Origin: Nephromyces sp. MM_2019
Taxonomy: Eukaryota; Apicomplexa; Aconoidasida; Nephromycida
Direction: 5' to 3'
Assembly: GCA_015657535.1 (NCBI GenBank)
Contig: JADHZB010001614.1
Location: 1-36,378 of the forward strand
Length of the DNA stretch: 36,378 bases
Shown here: positions 11,727 through 22,303 of the stretch, one piece after another
How positions within the stretch are numbered: position 1 is the first letter of the stretch
Layout of the letters: each line of letters opens with the position of its first letter
Notes under the pieces: model-generated
Databases searched by the model: none
Told to the model about the DNA's origin: nothing
Seen by the model: only the letters and a program-made list of their open reading frames with translations
Translations under genes and position numbers: made by a program

Positions 11727-14337
11727 CTGCGAGATAGAAAAGCTAGAAAGTACCAGTAAGGCAAAGAAGCAACATTATTTGAAGCGATAAAACTACAAGA
11801 AAAGAATCTTCTCCCTACGGGCTAAGTACTTAACTTGTCTTCCCTCATCTCTCTCTTTCTGTTAAACACTAGTTTTCATTTATGCAGGAAATAGCCTTAC
11901 GCAGTGATTTACGTATGGCTAATTATTTCACTACACTATGTGGGTTATTCTCTGCAGAGAAAGTTAAGCTGGCATTGTGGATTAGCAATGGATGCATCTT
12001 TTTTTCATGCTAAAAGCCAATGTTCTTGTAAATACCACCTTCTCTTGGTGTAGGTCTTGCAATATCTTTTATACAAGTTTGGTGAGACTGCTCAGTTTTC
12101 AGTTCTTTTTTTGGTTGTTACTTTTAAGCTAGTGCTTTTTCCCTCAAGCTACTATGAAAATGCCACATCGATGGGAAGAGAAAATTGCTTTGAAACGGCA
12201 GCGTCAAAACAATTTTGAAGGAAAAAAATTTAAGCCTCTCCTTTGATTAACTACCAAGGTTTCGTATTTTCCGTCTAAACACGACGGTTTTTTGCCTAGC
12301 TAGTCTGTCTTATGCAGTACATATAGTCGTTGTAGTAGCATCATTATTCATATACTATAATTAATCTCCAACGCTTTCATATCATATGCAGATGCAGCGT
12401 ACTAGCTATACGAAAATTCCTATCTGTCATAATGACGAAATACACACAGAAGTGATTTTTCTATGGAAAATGCTAGAAAATATTACGAAGTTGCGATTAT
12501 AATGCTCAGCAGGAGAATCCCTACATGTTCGTTGGTACAAGACTACGCGGAAAAATGTATTTGTCTTTGGTAAATAAACGCAAAAACTGGCAATATGGAG
12601 AATAGACAAGATAAAATAGCCTTCCATCATCTTTTTTATGCCCGTGGTAGGTAGTGGGGGAGCAATATATATGGGTATACCTGATTCTTTCTTACTGCCA
12701 AAAAATTCATTGCAGAAAGTAAACTGTGGAGCGGTACCGAAATTAGTAGAATTCCCTTCGTATAATTAGAGCAAAGGGTACAAATTATCTTGCGGTCTAA
12801 AGCCATGCTAACAAAAAGCAAAGTTGCGCAGACTGTACTCTGGTGGAGATATTAAGGCCATTATCTCCCCGAAAAAACCTCTAGAGCATCCATGCAGCAT
12901 TTAAAGATAGATGTCATTCTGCCGAAAAACTAATTAAGGGCTTCATAACATTGATTCTCAAAAAGCACGCCGCGCACAAATTCAGCGCATACCATGAGAA
13001 AGATTTCATTTGTACGAAATATATTCTAATATTATGGATAGATCTGAATTAGCTTAGTTCCCTGCTTTTAGCTTCATGCCAATACTGCGTGATAACATAG
13101 CATGTACTGTGGATTCACCTGTATTAGCTGGGTCCCCTGCTTCTACCTTCGTACCAACGCTACTTGACAAGTTAAAATGATCGACCCTAGCCATTAAAAA
13201 TTGAATGGCAGGTAAGCATCCGTTTGGGTGTTTCATTGCGACGTGAGAAGGTTTCGCCTCGCCTTTTTTATTTTTTTACATTTTGATGACTGTAAGTTGT
13301 AGGAATCGTGCTCTTATTCGGCTCTCGCGAATTTTTATGAAAAGTAGACTCCCTGCGCTTTCAACCACGGTATAGGTACTTAAATAACAGAAAACTTTTC
13401 AATGGTCCACAAAAAAAAATGTGAGCAAAACCACGACGACCACATATACAATTTTACTGAAGGCTAAGAAAAATATTAGCAGACTAGTATCCCAACCAGA
13501 GCGGCATGGTACCTCGTATTTTTTAACGCAAAAATTAAAGATTTAGAGCTAATTTGATACCTCTATAGTTCCACATTTCTTGAGCCGCCGCGACCTTTGA
13601 TGAAAACTAATGATACTTGCATTGTGAAATACCAATGCTGATTATTCGTACTATACTTTATACAACTGCAACGACCCTACAAGGTGTAGTTACATCAACG
13701 CTCAGTGCAGATTAGTCACGAATTTTTTAATGACCCTTAAAAATAAGTATAATTATTGTGACAAGGTTATTCTTGGGGGAATACGAGCGAGTTTGGGTAT
13801 TTTTTTCAATCATCCCTGCGCTGCTAAGTGAAAAACTTAGCGTTTTCGGGATAAATCCCAACACACCGTAAGCTAATTAAAGTGGCTTTCCGGCTGTCAT
13901 GGCTCAATGAAAGAAGATTGATTACGTGCAACGCTTTTATGCGCCGGTGTCAATACAGGAATTGCAGGAAAAAGCTTAGCGCTGGATACCGACACACAGC
14001 TTCATAGTGCAAGCGCAGAGTAAATAAGGAACCAGGATAACTCGGTTACCAGTAAGTGTTGTGCTATAAAGGGTGATGTTGGAGGCTGGATTACATGTTT
14101 GGACAAGGTAGAAATGGCAAGGGAGTGGGATAACTGGGGTAAAAATAGGCGTTGCAGTATAAGTTATAGCACCAGAGGTAGAAGTACCTGTTCGGACAAG
14201 GTAGAAATGCGTCTATCAAGTTTGATATTTCTAACAATATTTCTCTACTATACAAAGATATTCCCATAAATGCTTCTGCAGCAAAGACAACAGAAGGTAG
14301 CACATCTAAAATTACCTTAAGGAGACTTATCTAAGCA
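11727..14337. other. Microsatellite-poor stretch without assigned genes
   Basis: Unlike the rest of the window it has almost no AC/TG tracts. Several short frames exist on both strands, for example a minus-strand ATG frame ending near 12636 that precedes a donor-like GTATAC, but none shows a family motif. A 16-base direct repeat GGACAAGGTAGAAATG occurs near 14100 and 14195. Confidence 0.5.
13052..13165. repeat. Diverged 75-bp direct repeat
   Basis: Two copies about 75 bp apart share CCCTGCTT.TA.CTTC.T.CCAA. On the minus strand, in the frame starting at the ATG at 13236, the copies read SSVGTKVEAGD and RSIGMKLKAGN, differing mainly by silent or conservative changes. Confidence 0.55.
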
Positions 14338-14854
14338 ATGCAAAAATTTTGGCTTGTGGCAGACACACTTTTTGCCGCTGTCGCGCAGTCTAATATGCCA
14401 TTGGCTTTAGTCATGATGTTTTTAATTTCTCTTTGCCACTATGGCCAAGTTGTTGCTCTCGAGAACCATTCTAAAGGCTTCCTTTACCCAGCAGTTCATC
14501 AAAACACGGCAGGAAATATGATAAATTCTAGCAATGCCTCTACAGAAAAGGAATCCTATCCGCAGCATACATCTCAGCAGACTCCTGGTAGTTTAATCAA
14601 CCAGCTGCTTCAAGGAGCAACCACGTAAATAAGCCTTCAAAATTTTTTGAATGCTAAAAAGCAATCGTTTACACTATTTTATTAAAGAGTTTTTCGAGGG
14701 CCATGTTTTTTTTGTTTGTAAATTTATTAACAGAAACAGGAGATTTAAAGGGGCAGTTAATATCTACCCAAGCAGCAAGGCAAACCCCAGATTAAAGATT
14801 AGCATCCGAGATGCAGACGTCCAGTATAAATCCCCTGACTATGACGGCGAGTAA
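14338..14854 (+). CDS. Candidate small two-exon gene with N-terminal hydrophobic segment
   Basis: Unrecognised. The first exon (14338-14624) begins with ATG after GGAGACTTATCTAAGCA. It encodes 95 residues with a hydrophobic run LALVMMFLISLC at about 22-33, then a Ser/Asn/Gln-rich stretch. A donor (GTAAAT) and an acceptor after a T-rich run (ATTAACAG, 14733) give a 109-nt intron. The phases match, and exon 2 (14734-14854) ends NPRLKISIRDADVQYKSP...DYDGE then TAA. This would make a 135-residue protein, possibly secreted or membrane-anchored. A 96-codon open frame is not rare in DNA this AT-rich, and no homologue is recognised, so this stays weak. Confidence 0.28.
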
Positions 14855-15832
14855 ACTTAAAACCAGAATCTCAACTTGAAATAAACATGTGAAACTATTT
14901 ATCAACGCTATCAGATCCCTATGATGAACCTGCAAATAATTATATCCCCTTTCTAAATTCCGTCTTAAAGGAAATGCACGAAGCAGAAATTGAGAAGGAA
15001 AGGATGCATGCGATGGTGAATAAGCCATGCAATCACTACAAGCAATACTTATAATCCATCGATAAATGCTCTTTAGTTAAACGATCAAGAGGAAAAAAGT
15101 GGTAAGCAGTTAATAAGAGAGTTTTAAATACGCCCAATCAAGGAATACTTAAAATTATAAATATCTTTCCCCACTAGCCAAAAAAAGGCAAGCGGGTTTA
15201 CCGACGGTAAATACCCTAGAAAAATATGCAAAAAAGGCGAAGAAAGATTAAAACCCACAAATTTTACGTCTCAGAGTATTATGAAAAGGACAACTCCTGC
15301 ACCAGCAAGTAAGCACAGTAGTAGATACTAATAAAGGCTGCATAGAAATGTAAAATCGTAAAAGTTTTAAAGCCACAAGAGCGAAGAAAACTGGAAAAAA
15401 AAATTCTGTCCCTAACGGAATTTTACAATTGAAAAATTGGCGGAATCCATTCCCAGCGGATAAGCGTATTTGAGAGATGTGGAGGATCTGAAGGCTAAAA
15501 ATAATTCAAGCACTGATCGACTTCGGATTATGATCAATTTTGATAAGCAATAAAGCAAAATATCTGGTGTACCACGATGGCGACTTTAAACATCCTCCCA
15601 AACAAAAAAATTGTTATTCCTCCGATGGAGGGGGTTCTCTGTGGTCACCATAAAATCCAGATAAGATTTAAGGGTATTTAAAGTGATTATTGGGCTTTCG
15701 TTAACCTTGTCAGGAAAGCTCTCCTACTGAGTATTTCTGGATTAGACAAATGATGCAATAATTACGTTTGTATTGATTTAACAATAATAGCACTAGCCAA
15801 ACATAGTATTAAACTATTTTTTGTATCCTCTT
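14855..15832. other. Spacer downstream of AIFM3, no supported gene
   Basis: Purine-rich on the plus strand, giving Lys/Glu-rich translations in all three frames, each broken by stops. No frame is supported. No AATAAA was found just downstream of the AIFM3 stop. Confidence 0.5.
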
Positions 15833-18800
15833 TTAGCTTACATTTAAATTTTCCATTATACTCTCTGAATTAGCAAGTCCTAGTCGCAGTTCGGCAACAG
15901 AAGGCATTAATCCAAGCCTGAGGGCCTCACACGCAGCAACCGCTATTTGATCCATTCCCATGGTTGCCACTGCTGCCACCTGTACGAAGATGAAGGAGGA
16001 ATCATAAACAAATGACGAGTATTTTACCCCCTCAGAATTTACGAAGGCAAGGAAAAAAAGCACTTTAGCGAACCTTTTTTCCCTGAATGTAGTATGCTAT
16101 GAATTTAAAGTTTTCCAAGTCACCTTCGATTACTACATCATCGTAGTTTTTTGCATACCCAGCGTACCTAAGAAAAAATACAACACACGGGATGAGATAT
16201 ATATTCTAAATGCATTTTTATAACTCTTTGGTATCCTAAGTCTTTACCTGAGGCTTTTACCGAATACAACCGACCAAAAAAATGGGATTTGCCCATATGT
16301 GACGTGCTGACCACACATATTTCTTGCTGCTATTCGCCCATGCTGTAAAGCAACATTCCAATGCTCAATTCTGATTGAACTTCCAATTTTAAAGAAAGGA
16401 AACGTAGCGATATCACCGGCTGCGTATGCATTACTCGCTCCTTCAATCCTGCAAAAAAGCACAAAAAAAAGTGTATGAGCCTACACTCAAGTCAGGACCC
16501 CTACTAGCATATAAAAACAGAGTAACGAGAGCTTGAAAGTGAGTTCATACTTGAAGAAAGGATCGACCCTCACTGAACCATCCTTTTCTTTAGGCACATC
16601 CACCAGGAAACTGCATTGAGGTTCCACCCCAATTCCTAATACAACGCAATCAGCTTGAATTACGTTTCCATCATCCAATTTAACCCCGTTAACCTTCCCT
16701 CTCTTGGAGCTGTCAGAAAAATAGTCACAAGAAAGAAGATATTCAAAAAAGGAGCAAGCAGCAGTATAAAATATGAGGTGTATGTACACTAGTTTTGATT
16801 TTAAAAAAAGTGAAAGCAACAAATCACCAGCATTGCAAGTATTCCTTCACATTAAGAGTCTGGTACCAAGCATTTAATCCAGTAGAAACAAAGGTATCCA
16901 GCAAAGTTTTTCATATTCGAGCACCCTATCTTCACTAGATGCTAGAGAACATAACAACATTAGAAAAGGCAAGCTGAGACTAGTGTACGTACCTAAAGCC
17001 AACTACATCTTTTCCTCCAAAAAATTCAATTCCTTGGCTTATAACCATTTTTTTAAAGGCTTCGCCAACTCTTTTCCCCAAGAGTTTCTCAAATGGTACA
17101 GATTCCTATTAAACAATAGAGGAGAGGTTGGTTAAACTATCAGGACGGATCAAGGAGCAATTATATACAAAAATGCAAGCAATAAACTCTCAGAAAAAAA
17201 AACTTACGTGTGCTACAATCGTAACTTTGGCACCCCATTTGCTTATGGCAGCAGCCGTTTCTATGCCTACAAAGGATGACCCAACGATAACCTGTAGAAA
17301 CAAAGCTTGCAAAAAACTGTTGAATAATTTTTGCAAAGATGAGGGAGTTTTGCACCCAAAACTGGAACAGAAAAATACACACATGGATAAAAACTAGAAT
17401 ATAGGTGCTCTGCATAAGCTAAAGAAGCATACGAAGACAGAGCTTACAACTAGCACATGTGAGAAGATCGGATTGTGGGAAATTCAGGCGAAAATTTCGG
17501 GCAGAAATCAAGGAAAAAACGGTTAGAAGTGACCAAATATTACGTAGTAGAGCCAAGTTAATTTAACGGTAATTCTTTTACTTTTGAAGCTACTTTTCCT
17601 CATTGCTTTGTTGAAATGGTATTTTAGAGCGAATTTCCCTCGTTTTAGGTTGAAAATGATATTTGGCAGCTCCTTTTGGAACATTATTTCTGGGCATTAT
17701 ATAACTTGAAGTATTTTTAAGCAAAAGCCAACCCATTAAATGGATCTTACCACACGATTTCCCTGCTGAGCAAACTGAGAGATTCTTTCAGCGTCTTCTG
17801 GACGCCTTAATGTAAAAATATTCTTCAGATTTTCCCCTGGAAGTCCCATATTCCTCGGTTCTGATCCTGTAGCAACTAATACCTGAGCCACCCAGAAATA
17901 ACGTAAATTATCATAAGCATGGAGACTAGACTCGCAGGATTTTATCAAAATGGTAGCTGCAGAGAGACATATACATACACAGACACAGAGGAGCACACAC
18001 AAAGACACACCAACAAACGCGCACCAACAAACACACGCACACAGACGATTATTGAAAAAATTACCTTGTCATAAGAAAGACTTGTACCATTCTTCAATAT
18101 CAATGAATTAGACCTTGTTCTGAGCTCTTGAACCTCACTATCAAACAAAAACTCTATATCTGCATCCTCATAATAGTCCGATTTCCTCAGTGTAATCATA
18201 TCAAGAGGGGCAAAAAGGTTCTTGGATATTACGGGACGATCGTATGGTAGGATCTTCTCTTTTGTAACTATCACAATACGGCCTTTCAAACATAAGAGAA
18301 ACAAGGCTAGATGCTTTTAAGCTCTAGATATCCCCTTCAGGCTTAACCCAATAAAAAAATTCAGCTTAATTGCTTTTAAGGCCTTAAAACGAAGTATGCA
18401 TCAACTGCCAATGCAATTTCACCATTTTTTTGTAAGGAGGTGACGAGCTTAATCAATCCAAAAAGCTTGATAACACAAACACAAAAAATTAGGGATAAAA
18501 TCGCACATATGATCACAATCACACACACCCAATCACAGGAACAATCAGAGAAAATCACACACACAATCACAGGCACACTATCACACAGAATCGCACACCA
18601 GCACATACACACAGAATCGCACACCAGCACATACACACACACACCAGCATACACAAGCAAACACACACATAATCACATTTGGTTCGCTTCTTTCACTAGA
18701 TAATTTAACCCCATTTTTCCAGTTCTATCGATACCCAAAATTTTACCTGTGAATCCTTCCTCACGCAGCGCATCAGCCGCTGTGACAGCTGCAGCTCCAG

Positions 18801-20369
18801 AACCAACTATGGCATATAACCGCTTATCATTTAAGTCACGTTTACACTGCTTTGCCGGCATTGAAGCCTATATAAAGTAACACATACAAACTTAATGAAA
18901 AAAAGCCAAATCGTAATGAAGCCAGCAGAATAGGCAAAGTCTAACAATATGTCTCTCACCATCATATTACGTGGTAACTGGACAAACACCTTGCCATTAC
19001 TTAAGCTCGTCGAATACACAGGAATGGAGTTTAGTCCAGCACCTAAAAAAAAAGCACACACACAGGGAATCTTTGTGTTTAGGCATCACAAAAGTTGGTG
19101 GAGTAAAGATTTTTGACTTCACTTTCTTCATCTTATCAAGGATTTCATATTGTTTATCTCTGATGAGTATGGAGAAGAGAATGATCTATATAAAAACCTA
19201 ATATCAGCGACGTGACACACACAGGATATATCTTCAACGTGGGTTTTAGCGTAAACACACAGGAGAGCGTTGAAACATGGGAAAAACCCAGAAGCGACAC
19301 ACACAGGAGATATTGTCAGTGCGGGTTTTAGAGTAGACACACAGGAGAGGGGTGAGGTGCGGGTAACACTCAGAAGAAATTTTACCAACTATCGGCAAAC
19401 AAAAACCATTCCACTGAGTTATTTCTTACGGAGCTATGAAAAAAGGCAATGCACACGCATTAAGAATCATAAGAATGAAGGTAAAATTTTTTGGCAGGTT
19501 CATCCACCTCCCTTTGATAAAAACGAATTTCAGAGCGGCACACTGCATGGGAATAACCTGCAAACTGAAAAATCCCAAACACTCATTATCACACACACAT
19601 ATCAACAATCACTCCCAAACCCCCACACACCACAGCAGCTCTTACCACCCACACAACGCCCAGTCTTTATGTCAAATTCTGCATCATGCCAAGGGCACTT
19701 GATACGATCCTCTGTCAACACTCCTGCAACAGAAACAAAGAATTCCAAATAGAAGATTTTCAAACACCCAATACACACAAGACATTTTACAAATCATAAC
19801 ACTCACAAAAACTCACCAGAGACCAACGGTGCGCTGTAGTGTGAACAGCTATTTGCAAGGCAGTAGAATTCGCCGTTTTTGCGCACCAGCAGAACTCTTT
19901 CTTTACCCCCAAACACCTTGAATTCATACATTTTTCCCTCCTGAAAGCGCTCAATAGGGCCAAGTTCTATAGAATGAAGGGCTTGTTTAGACTCCAAGCC
20001 GATCCCTGATAATGTGGCAGTTTCTTGGGAAGCATCATTATTATTCGATGGTTCCGCTGCTTCACAAGAAGTTACGAAATGTCGTCCAAAAAGAGGGGGA
20101 ACAAAAGTCAAAGAAGAAGAAGAAGAGCGTTTCTTGTCATTTCCATAGGCAGTAGTATTGTAGTACTGGCTGATGCCAAATAAGGTCCCAGCAATTGCTA
20201 AAAAAAAATTGCGATTTTCCCAAAAAGAAGAATTTTGGTAGCTTTTTCGATGGTTTTGACTAGCAAAATAACAAGAGGAAGTAGAGCTCATCCATTTCTG
20301 TGCGTAAAGGGTAAAACGACCCTTTGTGTTGCCAAAGAGGGCCGCAGCACTACCCCTTGAAGATATCAT
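15833..20369 (-). CDS. AIFM3: AIFM3-like Rieske / FAD-NAD(P) pyridine nucleotide-disulfide oxidoreductase
   Basis: Flavoprotein of the apoptosis-inducing-factor family with an N-terminal Rieske [2Fe-2S] domain, probably mitochondrial. Twelve exons join in phase: 19817-20369, 19646-19723, 18960-19042, 18747-18867, 18065-18282, 17751-17882, 17208-17291, 16993-17105, 16551-16709, 16248-16448, 16074-16167, 15833-15979 (660 residues; human AIFM3 is about 605). Residues 1-50 are Ser/Arg-rich, like a targeting peptide; 54-70 is a hydrophobic segment. Rieske ligands are C175-x-H177 and C194-P-W-H197, split by intron 1. The FAD-binding GSGAAA is at 260-265, an NAD-binding GSSFVG at 399-404, and the second FAD motif AAGDIATFP ends exon 10's first third (G525-D526). 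YAGYAKNYDDVVIEGD matches the family C-terminal domain. The start is the ATG at 20369; the longer frame upstream begins with GTG. The last codons precede a donor-like GTAAGC, so a different C-terminus is possible. The donor after exon 11 (GTTCGC) is weak. Confidence 0.93.
19206..19376. repeat. Imperfect ~82-bp tandem duplication in AIFM3 intron 2
   Basis: Two copies aligned at AGCGAC...ACACACAGGA, GGGTTTTAG (19241 and 19323) and ACACACAGGAGAG (19255 and 19337). It lies within the 603-nt intron between the exon carrying the second Rieske ligand pair and the next exon. Confidence 0.85.
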
Positions 20370-21980
20370 TGCCAAGACAAGGCAAGTTTCCACCCAAAAC
20401 TCGCTAAATTACATCCAAAAGACCGCTTATCAAAGTTTGGTATTTCAGAAGAAATAGTGTCTACAAGGAGATGGTGACAAATGAGGATGTTAGTTTTGTG
20501 GTGAGTTTTCAGGTTTTAAGTAGAGGGCTCAGGAGATTAAGAAGTAGATAGCAGAGGTGGGATTGATATAGGCCGTAGACGATGAGGGTGTGGAGTATTT
20601 GAATAGATTTTGAGGTGTTTTCCTAGCGGGAGAAATCCCTGTTTGCCGGTGTAGTCAGTAGAGCCATGGTGATACGCAAAGACTTGTTAAAATAAGAATG
20701 AAAGTGAAGAAAATCGACTATAAAGTAGACTTGCTAGAGTTATTCGAGTGATGAAAGAGCAGAGTCGAAATAAGTAAGAAAAACGTCAGAGATATGCCAA
20801 AAAAACACTTTTCTAAGCTTCGAAGCTCAAGGATGAAGATGCTATGGCAGTACGACTGTCTCCATTAGCCTTTGGGAGCTTAGCTATCATGGGAATTTTA
20901 AAAAAACAATTCAATGCTTTGCGAGGATGTAGCGAGCAAATCGTCTATTCATTAAGTTTGGGATGATGGAGAGCTCGCAATGGGGCGTCGAGAGTCCTCG
21001 AAATGAGTTGCAAAGCTATCGCCATGACAGAAATAAAGGCGAGATTTGGGAAAAAGTTGGTAGAGGAGAAGGCTAGAGGATGCATAGAATTAACACGCTC
21101 TAAGCAGGCGTGGAAATCTACGAGGAAGATAGAAGCACTTAGCAGCTCGAGATAGTGTGTGCTTATCTTGTGAGTCTTTTAGTATGTGAATGATGCGGTA
21201 GCTCAAACCACCCAATTGACCAAACGGACTCAACAGATGAACTAGTCTGAAGACAGGAAAATTTGATCCCTTCAAGCATTCTCTGAGACTCCATAACCCC
21301 CCAGTGATGATAGTTCAAGTGATTTTCGGCTATTTAAAGGCTTCAAACCCTCCAGTGTGAATTCAGTGAGTTTTCAGCAGCTGCAATATGAAGCGTCATG
21401 GTACGGAGCAACAAACACCTAAACCTTTGAATGATATATTTCAAACATTTCCACAGCTTTTTCTATATTAGAAAATACGATTGAATTTATGCAGAATCAA
21501 AAGATTTTTCTTTAGGATACTTCAATCCTAGCATTTCTTGAAATCAGAGTGTGTTATTACAGAGTTTTGCAAGCTTTTTGTGAAGAACAAGAGGAAGCAA
21601 TGCCTCGGTACTGCACCAATTAGGTGCGAAAAAAGCTTGAAAGGTCGGTTCTTCATGAAGCCTCATAAAGCTCTTCACCGACGATCTCAAAAAAAGTGCA
21701 CCAAGCCGAAATGGCTCGAAAAAATGCACCTCTGCAGGGTAAGGGTTGGCGCATTAATGAGGCTTTCATTTAGTGCCTAAGATGAGCTTCCAGTTCATAT
21801 TATGCACGATTTATAGCATCAAAAAGCAGAAAAAACGATGTGATCCTAAGGAACTTCACTTACTAGCTGTAAATTATGAATTCTAATAACATATAGACTT
21901 TTCTTGGTTATTTTTGCCTTTAAAAAGTCTCTTCATTTAGGAGAGAGTCTTTTAAATTAAAAGAAATGGATACCATACTA
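20370..21980. other. Upstream region of AIFM3, no supported gene
   Basis: Presumably holds the AIFM3 promoter. Nothing with a family motif or consistent splice sites on either strand; no TATA element or other regulatory site could be assigned. Confidence 0.5.
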
Positions 21981-22303
21981 TCAACGGTAGGCTTTAGAGA
22001 GTACCTTTTGAGTTAAAAAAAGTAACCAAAATAAAAACCATAAAATATGAATTAAATTTTGAGGTTTACTCCTTTGAGAACTTGATGAGGATGTTTTGGG
22101 CTCTATGCTCTGTGAAGGCTCGCTTTTTTCATCTACACGGCGGATATGAGTTGCTTTTGTTGCTTTAGCCACTTCCACGCTGTAAAGGAAGCGAAAAATG
22201 GAATTTTTTTTGCGGCAAAAAGCCATTGTGGTGCTTCTATAATGGTATACTGCATGGGGATGAAGGTTTTTATATCATCTTCACCATCAACCAGTGCAAA
22301 AAG
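21981..22303 (-). CDS. Candidate 3' exons of a tail-anchored protein, function unknown
   Basis: Unrecognised. Exon 22251-22303 (acceptor TTCAAATAG, donor GTATAC, phase 0 to 2) reads LFALVDGEDDIKTFIPM. A 71-nt intron leads to exon 21981-22179 (acceptor CTTCCTTTACAG), which reads VEVAKATKATHIRRVDEKSE, then a Ser run, then a hydrophobic tail LIHILWFLFWLLFLTQ close to the stop. That order (charged, Ser-rich, one terminal membrane segment) resembles tail-anchored proteins. A donor-like GTACTC directly after the tail could mean that it continues. Upstream exons were not found and the plus strand is also open, so this is tentative. Confidence 0.28.

Noticed and set aside
14900..15730. Long plus-strand frames if TAA/TAG were read as Gln (ciliate-like code)
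   Set aside because: The number of TAA/TAG and the lack of TGA are what AT-rich random sequence would give by rough estimate, and the three real genes use the standard code throughout long exons.
20370..20393. Upstream start for AIFM3 at 20393
   Set aside because: That codon is GTG; the first in-frame ATG is at 20369.
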